Notes: generated by a model from the sequence alone, not told the origin. Positions 1 through 9,756 are shown, numbered from the stretch's first letter. The stretch is DNA of 64,000 bases from Chloroflexota bacterium (GCA_019637815.1 JAHBUZ010000003.1:62001-126000), one strand, 5' to 3'. Made by a program: numbers and translations.

Positions 1-134
<134 letters not shown>

Positions 135-150
135 GGCCGGCGCGTCCGGC

Positions 151-963
151 GTGACGCCGCCTGCCGCAGGGCTCGCACAGCGACTGGGTCACGAGTTCCG
201 GGACCCCGCCCTGCTGGAGCAGGCGCTCACCCACAGCAGCTACGTCAACGAGCACCCGGAGCCGCCGGTCGTCGCCAACGAGCGACTGGAGTTCCTGGGT
301 GATGCGGTGCTGTCCCTCGTCATCTCGGAGGCGCTCTGGCAGCGTCACCCGGAGGACTCGGAAGGAGCGCTGACGGCGCGGCGTGCGGCCATCGTGTCCG
401 CACGCGGCTTGGCGCGCATCGCGGGTCGCATCGACCTCGGCACGTGGCTGCGCCTGGGACAGGGCGCGGAACGCTCCGGTGAGCGTGCGCGCGGCTCGGT
501 GCTCGCCTCGACCTTCGAGGCCGTGCTCGCTGCGCTGTATCTCGATGGCGGGCTGGAGGTTGCCCGTGCGGTCGTTCTGGAGCTGTGTGCGCCGGAGCTC
601 GACGAGCCGATCCCACCGATGGCCCTCAAGTCACCCAAGAGCCGACTCCAGGAGCTGGCCTACGCTCGCGACGGCCGACCGCCCAGCTATCGCGTGACCC
701 TCGTGGAGGGCCCGGCCCACGATCGCCGGTACGCGGTGGAGGTGGCGCTCCAGGGCGAGGTGCTGGGGACGGGGGTCGGTCGGAGTCGACGGGACGCCGA
801 GACGGCCGCGGCCGAGATGGCGCTCGAGGCGGTCGCCACGCGCGATGTCCTGCCCGCGTCGGTGGGCGATGGGCCCGGACCGGACGCCGCCACCGGGTCA
901 CCCGCGCCAGCCGCCGCGTCCGCCGAGACGCCGTCGACCGATCCCCTGGGCACCCAGTCATGA
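151..963 (+). CDS. rnc: ribonuclease III
   Basis: RNase III cleaves double-stranded RNA in rRNA maturation and mRNA control. The frame is open from base 67, inside acpP, but homology begins at the GTG at 151 (VTPPAAGLAQRLGHEF), giving 270 residues. The nuclease signature NERLEFLGDAV is at about residues 43-53, with acidic residues E44, E47 and D51. The second acidic patch reads LASTFEAV, so E123 is kept but the position matching E. coli Asp114 is Ser120. A double-stranded RNA-binding domain follows (SPKSRLQEL to AEMALEAV, about 161-227), then a Pro/Ala/Ser-rich tail of about 35 residues that is not usual for the family. The stop overlaps the smc start as ATGA. Confidence 0.95.
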   Translation: MTPPAAGLAQRLGHEFRDPALLEQALTHSSYVNEHPEPPVVANERLEFLGDAVLSLVISEALWQRHPEDSEGALTARRAAIVSARGLARIAGRIDLGTWLRLGQGAERSGERARGSVLASTFEAVLAALYLDGGLEVARAVVLELCAPELDEPIPPMALKSPKSRLQELAYARDGRPPSYRVTLVEGPAHDRRYAVEVALQGEVLGTGVGRSRRDAETAAAEMALEAVATRDVLPASVGDGPGPDAATGSPAPAAASAETPSTDPLGTQS

Positions 964-3900
964 GCACCGCACGTCTCCGCTCCCTGCGGCTCGTGGGCTT
1001 CAAGTCCTTCGCCGAGCGGACCCAGGTCGAGTTCGGTCCCGGCATCTCCGCGGTCGTGGGGCCCAACGGCAGCGGCAAGAGCAACCTCGCGGACGCGCTT
1101 CGGTGGGTCCTTGGGGAGCAGGGTCGGAGCCTGCGCACCCGTCGCGCCGAGGACCTCATCTATGCCGGCTCGTCCACCCGACGTGCCCAGGGGATGTCCG
1201 ATGTGACGCTCGTCCTGGACAACGAGGATGGTCTGCTGCCCGTGCCCTATGCGGAGGTGGAGCTGGGTCGACGGCTCTTTCGCAACGGCGAGAACGAGTT
1301 CCTGGTCAATCGTCAGCGGGTCCGCCTGCGGGACCTCGTGGACCTGCTCGATGAGGCGAACCTCGCCGACAACGCGTTCCTGTTCATCGGCCAGGGCATG
1401 GTGGACCAGGCGCTGGCGCTGCGACCGGAGGAGCGGCGACCACTGTTCGAGGAGGCGGCTGGCATCCGCAAGCACGAGCGACGCCGCCGTGCGGCGGAGA
1501 ACGAGCTGGCCCAGGCGGAGGCGAACCTGGAGCGGGTCCGTGACCTCGTGGATGAGCTGCGGCCGCAGGCCCGGCGACTCGCCGCCCAGGCGGAGCAGCA
1601 GCGGGAACGTCTGTCGGCGGGCAGCGAGTTGGCGGATGCGCTCGTGGCATCGGGTCGGGCGCGCCTGGGGGGTGCCGCGCGTGAGCTGAGGGCGGGCGAC
1701 CGACGGCTGGAGCGGGAGCGAGCGGCAGCGGACACGGCGCTCCTCGGGCTCCGGGATGCCGAGGGAGCCATCGCGACGGCCACCGCCGAGCTCACCAGCC
1801 GGCAGGAGCAGGAGCGGGCTCGTCGGGCGGAGCTGGACGCGGCCCGCGCGCGGCTGACGGAGCTGCGGCTGGAGGAGTCGCGCACCCTCTCGGACGCCGC
1901 GGCCCACGAGCGGGAGCTGGCGGGCATCGAGACCGACCGCGAAGCCACCCATCAGCGGATGACGGCGGCACGCCTGGAGCTGGCGGCCGCGCTCCCGGAG
2001 CCGGACCTGGCGGCGGAGACCGCCCTGGAGGACGCCACGACGCGCCTGCGGGACGGGGAGCGGCAGGCACGCGAGCTGCGCGAGACCGGTCGTGCGGCGG
2101 AGGAGCGCACGCAGCTCGCCCGGGACGCGCGTGCCGCCCAGGAGGCAGCCCTGGCACGCGCCGTGAGTCGGGCGACGGCCGCACAGGCGGCGCTCGCCGA
2201 CCACGTGGCACGCACGGAGGGCGCGGCCACGAGCCTGCGGGCGGCGCTGGACGCGGCCGAGCAGGCGACGATCGAGGCCGAGCGGGCCGCCGAGGCGGAG
2301 CAGGCTGCCGACGCCGCCTCGGTGCACGCGCGCGAGGCACAGCGAGCCGCGGATGACCGCGCGTCGGCCATCGCTGGCCAGGTCGCGGCGGCCCGCGGCG
2401 CCCTGGATGCCGCGACCGCGAGTCTGACCGCGCTCCGCCGGCGGCTGGGAAGCGCCGATGTCACGTCGGCCGTGCGCATCCGACGCCTGGATGACGGGCT
2501 GGAAGTCGAGCCCTCGTTGCGTCAGGCGGTCGCGGTGGCGCTCGGTGAGGCGCTCACGGCGGCGGTGGTCGATCCCGCGACCGTGCTGGAGACGGGGGAC
2601 ACCACGACCGGCAGCTGGGTGCTCGACGGGATCGGGTCCGCGGCCGTCCGGGAGCGCGAGCGCCAGGAGGTGCTGGGTCTGGCGACGGACCGCGGTGGTG
2701 GTGCGCTCGCGACGGCGGTCCTGCGGGATGCCTCCGGTCAGGCGGCACGGCTCCTCGCGCGCAGCGTCTGGGTGCCGGACCTGGCGGCCGCCCTGGAGCT
2801 GGCGGGTCGTCTCCCGGCGGGCTGGCAGGTGGTCACACCATCCGGGTCGCTGCTCAGCGATGTCGGCCTGGTGCGGGTGGGCATCCAGCAGGATGCGCTG
2901 GAGCTGCGGGCGCGCGTCAGCGAGGCGGAGCGGGCAGAGGCTGCCGCTGCCGCGGAGTCGGCGACCCTCGAGGAAGGGTCGCGCACGGCACGCGAGGCGG
3001 CGAGCGCAGCGCGGACGGCGGCGGACGAGGCACGGATCGCGCTGGATGCCGCACGGCGTGACCGGCGCCAGGTCGATGAGCGGGCACGTGCGACGACCCG
3101 GGCCGCGGACGCCGCCCAGCGGGAGGGATCCTGGGCGGAGGCGCAGGCCGCCCGATTGCGACAGGAGGCGGAGACCGCCGAGGCCGAGCTGCGGACCCGC
3201 GAGGCGGAGGCGGCCGCCTGGACGGCAGCGCCCGAGGAAGCGTCACAGGATGACGACTGGGCGCGCCAGCTGGCGGCGCTCGATGCGCGCCTGGAGGCCC
3301 TGCGTGCCGAGCGCGACCGCCATGCGGCGGCAGCGACGGCGGGTCGTCGGGCACGCGACGAGGCGCTCGAGCGACGTCGACGGGCCGAGGTCCGGCTGGC
3401 CATGGACGAGACGCACGTCCAGGAGCTCGACGCACGATCGGAGCGAGCCGTGGCGGCACGATCGGACCGGGCCACGGTCCTCGCGCGGGCCCGGGAGCAG
3501 CTCGCGGCAGCCGTCGAGCAGGAGTCGCGGCTCGCGACGTCGCTCGCGGCCATCGAGGCGACGAGCGGTGACGAACGTGCCCGCCTGGTCGCGGCCGAGG
3601 CGGCGGCGAGCGAGGCGCGGGAGGCGGTACGACGGACCGAGACCGCGACACGTGCCGCGGAGGTCGCGGTGATGGCGGCGCGGCTCCAGCTGGACGCGGG
3701 TCGGGAGGCGCTCCTCGTGGAGCTGGCCGGCATCGGCGCGGATGGGCTGGCGGCGCTCCAGCGCGCGGCCGGTCTGCCGGAGGTGGTGGCCGACGACGCG
3801 CCACTCCCGGAGGATGCGGCACGGCCCGCGGATGCGGCACTCGCCGATGAGTCGGCACTCCCCGGCGATGCTCCACTCCCTGCGGACTCGGCACGCCCCG

Positions 3901-4730
3901 CGGACGCTCCCGACACCGACGCGACCGAGGACGCCACCCCCATCGACGCCTCGGCGGACGCCCTCGCGCAGGCGCTCGAGCACGGCCTCGACGTGGCGCT
4001 CGCGCGCTGGGCGGACGAGGCTGACGACACGATCCCCGGCATCTCGCCGGCGCGGCTCTCCACGCTCCGTCGGCGCTACCACGAGCTGGGTGCCGGCAAC
4101 CCGTTCGCGGAGCGGGAGCTGGCGGAGGTCCGGGAGCGGCTCGACGGGCTCGAATCCCAGCACGCGGACCTCGAGACGGCCATCCGCGAGACGCGGGCGC
4201 TCATCGCACGCTTGGAGACGCTCATCTCGGAGCAGTTCCGGCGTACCTTCGCCGAGCTGGAGGGTGCGTTCGCGCGTCGCTTCGAGCAGCTCTTCGGAGG
4301 CGGCGAGGCCTCGCTCCTGCTGACCAGCCCCGAGGACCTTGGCGCCACGGGCGTGGAGATCACCGCTCGTCCCCCGGGCAAGCGGCGCCAACCCCTGGCC
4401 ATGCTCTCCGGTGGCGAGCGTGCGCTCACCGCCGTCGCCCTGTTGCTCGCCATGCTGGAGGTCCATCCCGTGCCGTTCTGTGTCCTCGACGAGGTGGACG
4501 CCGCGCTCGACGAGGCGAACGTGGGTCGCTTCGCGGCTGCCCTGCGAGGGCTGTCGGAGCACATCCAGTTCGTGGTCATCACCCACAACCGGGGCACCAT
4601 CGAGACCGCCGACGCGCTGTATGGCGTGACCACCGGGGACGATGCGGTCAGCCGCGTGGTGTCCCTGCGGCTCGCGGACCTGCCACCGGCGGGCAGCGAG
4701 GACGGCGCCTTCGCGGGAGCCATCCGATGA
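960..4730 (+). CDS. smc: chromosome segregation protein SMC
   Basis: SMC is the DNA-entrapping ATPase of the bacterial condensin. The protein has 1256 residues from the ATG at 960, which overlaps the rnc stop; the open frame runs further upstream but only as out-of-frame rnc. The Walker A motif GPNGSGKS is at 34-41, followed by two long coiled coils rich in Ala, Glu and Arg around a hinge (about 500-630). The ABC signature LSGGE is at 1149-1153 and Walker B VLDEVDAALDE is at 1175-1185. The hinge is divergent: the usual Gly-rich end is replaced by SGSLLSDVGLVRVG. An acidic, Pro/Ala-rich repeat block (about 945-1000) interrupts the second coiled coil. ScpA and ScpB are not encoded nearby. Confidence 0.95.
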   Translation: MSTARLRSLRLVGFKSFAERTQVEFGPGISAVVGPNGSGKSNLADALRWVLGEQGRSLRTRRAEDLIYAGSSTRRAQGMSDVTLVLDNEDGLLPVPYAEVELGRRLFRNGENEFLVNRQRVRLRDLVDLLDEANLADNAFLFIGQGMVDQALALRPEERRPLFEEAAGIRKHERRRRAAENELAQAEANLERVRDLVDELRPQARRLAAQAEQQRERLSAGSELADALVASGRARLGGAARELRAGDRRLERERAAADTALLGLRDAEGAIATATAELTSRQEQERARRAELDAARARLTELRLEESRTLSDAAAHERELAGIETDREATHQRMTAARLELAAALPEPDLAAETALEDATTRLRDGERQARELRETGRAAEERTQLARDARAAQEAALARAVSRATAAQAALADHVARTEGAATSLRAALDAAEQATIEAERAAEAEQAADAASVHAREAQRAADDRASAIAGQVAAARGALDAATASLTALRRRLGSADVTSAVRIRRLDDGLEVEPSLRQAVAVALGEALTAAVVDPATVLETGDTTTGSWVLDGIGSAAVRERERQEVLGLATDRGGGALATAVLRDASGQAARLLARSVWVPDLAAALELAGRLPAGWQVVTPSGSLLSDVGLVRVGIQQDALELRARVSEAERAEAAAAAESATLEEGSRTAREAASAARTAADEARIALDAARRDRRQVDERARATTRAADAAQREGSWAEAQAARLRQEAETAEAELRTREAEAAAWTAAPEEASQDDDWARQLAALDARLEALRAERDRHAAAATAGRRARDEALERRRRAEVRLAMDETHVQELDARSERAVAARSDRATVLARAREQLAAAVEQESRLATSLAAIEATSGDERARLVAAEAAASEAREAVRRTETATRAAEVAVMAARLQLDAGREALLVELAGIGADGLAALQRAAGLPEVVADDAPLPEDAARPADAALADESALPGDAPLPADSARPADAPDTDATEDATPIDASADALAQALEHGLDVALARWADEADDTIPGISPARLSTLRRRYHELGAGNPFAERELAEVRERLDGLESQHADLETAIRETRALIARLETLISEQFRRTFAELEGAFARRFEQLFGGGEASLLLTSPEDLGATGVEITARPPGKRRQPLAMLSGGERALTAVALLLAMLEVHPVPFCVLDEVDAALDEANVGRFAAALRGLSEHIQFVVITHNRGTIETADALYGVTTGDDAVSRVVSLRLADLPPAGSEDGAFAGAIR

Positions 4731-5638
4731 CCGAGCCGCTGAGCACGACCGACCGGGCGGAGCTGCTGGCCGGCCTCGAGCGGAGCCGGACCGGGCTCGT
4801 CGGGCGCATCCGGTCGATCCTGCGCCAGGCCTCGGATGACGACGCGTGGGAGAGCGTCGAGGAGATCCTCATCGCCGGGGACCTCGGTGCGTCGCTCGCG
4901 ATGGGGGTCGTGGAGCGGGCACGGGAGCGTCGGGACCTGCCGCCGGACCTCGCGCTCCAGGCGGAGCTCATCGACCTGTTCGCGCCCCGCGATCCCACCC
5001 CGTGGCCACGCAAGCCCGCCGTGGACGTGCCCGCCATCATCCTCGTCGTGGGCGTCAACGGGACGGGCAAGACCACGACCATCGCGAAGCTCGCGTGGCG
5101 CTTCAAGAGCCGGGGCGCGCGAGTGCTGCTGGCGGCCGGGGACACGTTCCGGGCGGCCGCCATCGAGCAGCTCCAGACGTGGGCGAGCCGCATCGACGTG
5201 CCCGTCGTGGCGCACGCCGCGAACGCCGACCCGTCCGCGGTCGTGTGGGACGCAATGGATGCCGCCGTCGCGCGGCACACCGACGTGGTCATCGTGGACA
5301 CCGCCGGTCGGCTGCACACCCGCAGCAACCTCATGGAGGAGCTGGCCAAGATCCGCCGGACCATCGCGCGACGCATCCCCGATGCCACGCCGGAGGTGAT
5401 GTTCGTGCTCGATGCCACGACCGGCCAGAACGGCCTGATGCAGGCGAAGGCGTTCCACGAGTCGGCGGGCCTGACCGGCATCGCGCTGACCAAGCTCGAT
5501 TCGACCGCCAAGGGCGGCATCGCGTTCGCCATCGAGCAGGAAGTCGGTGTGCCGGTGCTGTTCGTGGGCGTCGGCGAGAAGCTCGAGGACCTCATCGACT
5601 TCGACCCCAACGCGTTCGCGCAGGCGATGTTCGCCTGA
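4727..5638 (+). CDS. ftsY: signal recognition particle receptor FtsY
   Basis: FtsY is the SRP receptor GTPase that delivers ribosome-nascent chain complexes to the Sec translocon. It has 303 residues and overlaps smc by ATGA. An N domain of about 95 residues precedes the G domain, with GVNGTGKTTT at 109-118, DTAGRLHT at 191-198 and TKLD at 255-258, ending in VGVGEKLEDLIDFDPNAFAQAMF. The long acidic A domain of E. coli is absent, as in many short bacterial FtsY proteins. Its partner Ffh lies two genes downstream. YlxM, often between them in Firmicutes, is not seen; a glycosylase gene occupies that place. Confidence 0.96.
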   Translation: MTEPLSTTDRAELLAGLERSRTGLVGRIRSILRQASDDDAWESVEEILIAGDLGASLAMGVVERARERRDLPPDLALQAELIDLFAPRDPTPWPRKPAVDVPAIILVVGVNGTGKTTTIAKLAWRFKSRGARVLLAAGDTFRAAAIEQLQTWASRIDVPVVAHAANADPSAVVWDAMDAAVARHTDVVIVDTAGRLHTRSNLMEELAKIRRTIARRIPDATPEVMFVLDATTGQNGLMQAKAFHESAGLTGIALTKLDSTAKGGIAFAIEQEVGVPVLFVGVGEKLEDLIDFDPNAFAQAMFA

Positions 5639-5681
5639 GCCAGCCGATGGCGGACGGGCGAGGGCTGCCTGGGACGCGTTC

Positions 5682-6356
5682 GTGACCGACCACGACGGCA
5701 CCTCGCCACGCCCGGACCGCCTCCGGGCGGAGGTCACCGCCGCCGCGTCCCGGCTGGCGGTACGCGACGAGGATCTGGCACGGCTCCTGGAGCGGCATGG
5801 CCCGCCGCCGGTGTGGCATCGGGGTGCCGGCTTCACGACGCTCGTCCACACCATCCTCGGCCAGCAGGTGTCGCTCGCCTCGGCGCGTTCGGCCCTGGAC
5901 CGGTCGCGCCGCGCGGTCGGTGGGGACCTGACCCCCGAGGCGCTGGTCGCCACCGGCATCGATGGCCTGCGGGCGCACGGTCTGACCCGCCAGAAGGCGA
6001 GCTATCTCGTCGGTGTCGCCGAGTCGGTCGTCGCCGGTCGTCTCGACCTCGACGGGCTCGACGGGCTGACCGACGACGAGGTCATCGCGGCGCTCGTCGC
6101 CGAGCGGGGCATCGGACGCTGGACCGCGGATATCCACCTGCTCATGGGCATGGCCCGCCCGGATGTCTGGCCGTCCGGTGACCTCGCGCTCATCATCGCG
6201 GCACGGACCTGGACGCACGTCGGCCCTACGGCGAGCGGCGAGACGGTGGCGCAGCACGCGACCCGCTGGGCACCCGACCGCTCGACCGCTGCCCGCATGC
6301 TCTGGCACGCGTATCTGCTGGAGCGCGGCCGACCCCTCGACGAGGATCCGCTCTGA
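5682..6356 (+). CDS. DNA-3-methyladenine glycosylase II-like (AlkA family, HhH-GPD)
   Basis: This is a helix-hairpin-helix base-excision glycosylase that probably removes alkylated bases. The only sensible start in frame is the GTG at 5682, giving 224 residues. Family features are VHTILGQQVSLASARSA near the N terminus, the hairpin region LVAERGIGRWTADIHLL, and the following ARPDVWPSGDLAL, in which the Asp fits the AlkA catalytic aspartate. No Fe-S cysteine cluster of the EndoIII type is present and the N-terminal AlkA_N domain is missing, so it is a short AlkA-like form. It sits between ftsY and ffh with small gaps. Confidence 0.85.
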   Translation: MTDHDGTSPRPDRLRAEVTAAASRLAVRDEDLARLLERHGPPPVWHRGAGFTTLVHTILGQQVSLASARSALDRSRRAVGGDLTPEALVATGIDGLRAHGLTRQKASYLVGVAESVVAGRLDLDGLDGLTDDEVIAALVAERGIGRWTADIHLLMGMARPDVWPSGDLALIIAARTWTHVGPTASGETVAQHATRWAPDRSTAARMLWHAYLLERGRPLDEDPL

Positions 6357-6385
6357 CCCGGACACGACGGCCGCGGCGCTCCCGC

Positions 6386-6391
6386 TAGACT
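6386..6391 (+). promoter_or_regulatory. -10 element of ffh (probably near-leaderless)
   Basis: TAGACT lies nine bases before the ffh ATG at 6401. No Shine-Dalgarno lies between, so transcription would begin at or very close to the start codon. No clear -35 is seen. Confidence 0.5.
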
Positions 6392-6400
6392 GCCCATCCC

Positions 6401-7747
6401 ATGTTCGATGCACTGAGCGACCGCCTGCGCGATGCCCTGAGCCGGCTCTCCGGCCATGGACGGATCACCGAAGCCGATGTCGATGCCGCCATGCGCGAGG
6501 TCCGTCTCGCGCTCCTGGAGGCGGACGTCAACTACAAGGTCGTCAAGGACCTCGTGGGCCGCATCAAGGCCCGTGCCGTGGGCGCGGACGTGCTGGAAGG
6601 CATCAACCCCGGGCAGGCCGTGGTCAAGATCGTCCACGACGAGCTCGCCGCCATCCTCGGCGAGGGGGACCGGACGTTCCGCATCAGCGGCGCACCGGCC
6701 GTCATCGTGATGGTCGGCCTCCAGGGCTCGGGCAAGACGACCTCGTCCGCCAAGCTCGCCCGCCACATCGTGCGCCAGGGCCGTCAGCCGCTGCTCGTGG
6801 CCGCGGACCCGTATCGACCCGCCGCGGTGGATCAGCTCATCACCCTCGGGCGGCAGCTGGAGATCCCCGTCCACAGCGCGCCGTCCGGCACGCCGGTCGT
6901 GGACATCGCGCGCGGTGGCATCGAGATGGCTCGGCGCACCGGCCGGGACGTGGTCATCGTGGACACCGCCGGCCGCCTCACGGTCGATGACGCGCTCATG
7001 GCCGAGATCCGGGCCGTGTGCGCCGCGGTCGCGCCTACCGAGACGCTCCTCGTCGTGGATGCCATGGTCGGCCAGGAGGCGGTGCCCGTCGCGGAGGCGT
7101 TCCGGGACGCGGTGCCGCTCACGGGCCTCGTGCTGACCAAGATGGACGGCGACGCCCGCGGTGGTGCGGCGCTCTCGATCAGCGCCGTCACGGGCGTGCC
7201 CGTCAAGTTCATGGGCACGGGCGAGAAGACCGACGCCCTGGAGGTGTTCCATCCGGACCGGCTGGCGGGCCGGATCCTGGGCATGGGCGATGTCCTCAGC
7301 CTCGTCGAGAAGGCGCAGGAGACGCTCGACTCGAAGCAGGCCGAGCAGATGGCCGAGAGCCTGCGCAAGAACAGCTTCACGCTCGACATGTGGCTGGAGT
7401 CGATGCAGCAGCTCAAGAAGATGGGGCCGCTCGGCTCGCTCATGGAGATGATCCCCGGCCTGGGCGGCATGAAGGACGCCCGCAAGCAGGTCCAGGAGGC
7501 AGAGGAGCGCGGCGAGCTGCGCCGCACGGAAGCGATCATCCGCTCCATGACGCCCGCGGAGCGGCGTGACCCGGGCATCCTCAACGCGTCGCGTCGTCGA
7601 CGCATCGCCCGTGGCTCGGGGACCAGCCTGCCGGAGGTCAACAAGCTCATCAAGCAGTTCGGCGAGATGCAGCGGCTGTTCAAGCAGATGGGCGGCATGG
7701 GTGGTCGCAAGGGCATCCCGGGCCTGGGTCCGCTGGGTCGTCGATAG
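6401..7747 (+). CDS. ffh: signal recognition particle GTPase Ffh
   Basis: Ffh binds 4.5S RNA and hydrophobic signal sequences and docks with FtsY. It has 448 residues from the ATG at 6401. An N domain (SRLSGHGRITEADVDAAMREVRLALLEADVNYKV) precedes the G domain with GLQGSGKTTSSAKLA, ADPYRPAAVDQL, DTAGRL and TKMDGDARGGAALS. The M domain starts at about residue 300 (GMGDVLSLVEKAQETLD) and contains KNSFTLDMWLESMQQLKKMGPL, the RNA-binding SRRRRIARGSG and a Met/Gly-rich C terminus. No 4.5S RNA gene was recognised in the window. Confidence 0.97.
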   Translation: MFDALSDRLRDALSRLSGHGRITEADVDAAMREVRLALLEADVNYKVVKDLVGRIKARAVGADVLEGINPGQAVVKIVHDELAAILGEGDRTFRISGAPAVIVMVGLQGSGKTTSSAKLARHIVRQGRQPLLVAADPYRPAAVDQLITLGRQLEIPVHSAPSGTPVVDIARGGIEMARRTGRDVVIVDTAGRLTVDDALMAEIRAVCAAVAPTETLLVVDAMVGQEAVPVAEAFRDAVPLTGLVLTKMDGDARGGAALSISAVTGVPVKFMGTGEKTDALEVFHPDRLAGRILGMGDVLSLVEKAQETLDSKQAEQMAESLRKNSFTLDMWLESMQQLKKMGPLGSLMEMIPGLGGMKDARKQVQEAEERGELRRTEAIIRSMTPAERRDPGILNASRRRRIARGSGTSLPEVNKLIKQFGEMQRLFKQMGGMGGRKGIPGLGPLGRR

Positions 7748-7930
7748 CCGCGATCGCGGCGGGCCGTCTCGGCGCACCGCGCGTCGAGCACACCGTTCGG
7801 CGCCGCCGCACCCGGTCCCCGGGAACCCCGGACCACTGGCGAGCGACATCGGGACACCCGTCCGGCGGCATCGAACGGCCGGTCGTGCGAACATGACCCG
7901 GATACACCGCTGCTGAACGAGGGCCACGCC

Positions 7931-9589
7931 ATGACCCGATCCCTGTCTCGCCCGGCGCCGCTGCGCTGGATCGTCGCCATCCTCGTGACCATCGCGATGC
8001 TCGTGGGGACCACGGGCGTCGCCGTGTTCGCCCAGTCGGGGAGCAGCGGCGGACCCGTGTTCGCGCCGGCCGCCTCGGTCGGCTACGGCGAGCTCCGCCT
8101 GGACCTGCCGGGTGACCAGCAGGAGTCCCTCGCGGCGTTCATGGCGCACTTCCCGGGCTTCGCCGACCAGGCGTCGTTCGAGACCAAGCTGGAGGAGCTG
8201 CTCGACCAGGTCGTGAGCTCCTCGAGCGGCGGCGGCGCGACGTGGACCGGCAACATCGAGCCCTGGTCGAACGGCCAGCTCGCGGTGGCCCTGCTGGGCC
8301 TGCCGGACATGTCGACATCGAGCTCGTTCGGACCCCAGGATCCCCCGGAGATGGTCCTTGCCTTCGGCGTCGCCGACCGGACCGCCCTGGAGGCACAGCT
8401 GGCGACCTTCCTGACGCAGGAGCCCATCGGTCAGGAGGAGTACCAGGGTGCCACGATCACCATCGTGGGTGATGACATCAGCTACGCGGTCACCGACTCC
8501 TATCTCCTCGCTGCGCCCGCGGTCGACCAGGTCAAGGCCTCGCTCGATGTGCTCGCAGGTGCGGCGCCGAGCCTCGCCGAGGACTCCGCCTTCGGTGTCG
8601 CCGCAGCGCGCGTGCCGGCCAACCGCCTCGCCGCGTTCTACTTCTCGACCGCGGCGCTCGTGCCGCTCCTGGAGCAGCAGCTGGCATCCCAGCCCGGTGC
8701 GGAGCTCGTGCTCCAGCAGCTGGACCAGATTCCCGCATGGGTGTCCGGCTACACGCAGGTCGGCTCGGACCGACTGATCATCGCCGGTGACGTCCAGTAT
8801 CCGGCGAGCGTGCCGGTGCCCACGCTCCGGGAGTCGGATCTCGCGAGCCGCTTCCCGGCGGGCCAGCTCGCCTGGTTCGAGGTCCGGGACGTCGGCGAGA
8901 CGTTCCACACCATCATCGAGCAGACCCTCGCCCAGGTGGAGGCCATGGAGCCGGGCTCCACTGCCCAGCTGGCGCAGATCGAGCGCATCCTCGGCGTACC
9001 GGTGGAGGAGCTCCTGGACCCGGTGGAGGACCTCGCGATCGGTGTCTGGCAGGACGCGGATGGCCGGTTCGCCATGGGCATCGGGGCGACGCTCACGGAC
9101 GAGGCCGCCGCGCGTCAGCGCGTGACCACGCTCCTCGCGCTCGCCCGGATGGGCCTCGCGAACGCGCCCATCACGGTCACCCAGACCGACGTGGAGGGCA
9201 TCGAGGTCACCACGTTCGGCGTGGAGGACGCGGGCGGCATGGGGGCCATGCCCATCGATCCGTCCGTCAGCATCGCGCTCGGTGACGGCCACCTGTTCAT
9301 CGGCATCGGCGACTTCGCCGCGGCCGCCATCACCCGGGACGCGGCGACCTCGCTCGCCTCGGACGCCCGGTACCAGGACGCGCTCGCGATCGCCGGCAGC
9401 CCGAACGCCGGTCTCGTGTGGGTCGACATCGCGGCCATCCAGTCGACCATCGAGTCGATGGGCCTGGCCGATGCCGAGTACACGACGGAGGTCAAGCCCT
9501 GGCTCGATGCGCTCGACCAGGTGGTGGTCTCCTCGACCTCGGACGAGGACGGTATCGTGTCCGGGCAGCTGGTGCTGCTCGTCCGCTAG
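7931..9589 (+). CDS. secreted/membrane-anchored DUF3352-family protein
   Basis: The 552-residue protein has an N-terminal hydrophobic stretch (WIVAILVTIAMLVGTTGVAVFAQ, about 14-36) that can act as signal peptide or anchor, followed by a long extracellular part. Its repeated ALLGLPDM, FGVADRTALEAQLATFL and GDGHLFIGIGD-type segments match the DUF3352 family, seen often in Cyanobacteria and Chloroflexota and of unknown function. The Ala/Asp/Thr composition and lack of cysteines fit an exported protein. It is flanked by ffh and rpsP and has its own downstream hairpin, so it is probably an independent unit inserted between translation genes. The gap 7748-7930 before it holds no gene I can support. 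Confidence 0.75.
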   Translation: MTRSLSRPAPLRWIVAILVTIAMLVGTTGVAVFAQSGSSGGPVFAPAASVGYGELRLDLPGDQQESLAAFMAHFPGFADQASFETKLEELLDQVVSSSSGGGATWTGNIEPWSNGQLAVALLGLPDMSTSSSFGPQDPPEMVLAFGVADRTALEAQLATFLTQEPIGQEEYQGATITIVGDDISYAVTDSYLLAAPAVDQVKASLDVLAGAAPSLAEDSAFGVAAARVPANRLAAFYFSTAALVPLLEQQLASQPGAELVLQQLDQIPAWVSGYTQVGSDRLIIAGDVQYPASVPVPTLRESDLASRFPAGQLAWFEVRDVGETFHTIIEQTLAQVEAMEPGSTAQLAQIERILGVPVEELLDPVEDLAIGVWQDADGRFAMGIGATLTDEAAARQRVTTLLALARMGLANAPITVTQTDVEGIEVTTFGVEDAGGMGAMPIDPSVSIALGDGHLFIGIGDFAAAAITRDAATSLASDARYQDALAIAGSPNAGLVWVDIAAIQSTIESMGLADAEYTTEVKPWLDALDQVVVSSTSDEDGIVSGQLVLLVR

Positions 9590-9593
9590 ACTG

Positions 9594-9624
9594 ACCGGTC
9601 GTCGGCACAGAGCCGCCGGCCGGT
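9594..9624 (+). terminator. hairpin after the DUF3352 gene
   Basis: The arms ACCGGTCGTCGGC and GCCGCCGGCCGGT form a 13-position stem with one wobble and one mismatch around an ACAGA loop, beginning five bases after the stop codon. There is no T-tract, as is common in GC-rich genomes. A -10-like TACACT follows directly. Confidence 0.5.
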
Positions 9625-9630
9625 TACACT
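9625..9630 (+). promoter_or_regulatory. putative -10 of the rpsP operon
   Basis: TACACT directly follows the upstream hairpin and lies about 125 bases before the rpsP start, where a leader could form. It is the same hexamer as at rpsO and vapB. No -35 was recognised. Confidence 0.4.
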
Positions 9631-9756
9631 GCGCAGGTCCCGGCACGCGGGTCATGTCCGCGTGCCCCTCGAATGAGCCGACCCTTCCGGCTCGCACAGA
9701 GCCGAATCGCCGGCGCCCTGAGCGTCGGTCGCCAGCCCAAGGAGGCATCACCACCC

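Noticed and set aside
6002-9754. Long minus-strand open frame of 1250 codons opposite ffh and the DUF3352 gene
   Set aside because: It is His/Arg/Gly-rich antisense of two clear genes, with no start signal or family motif; long antisense frames are normal in GC-rich DNA.
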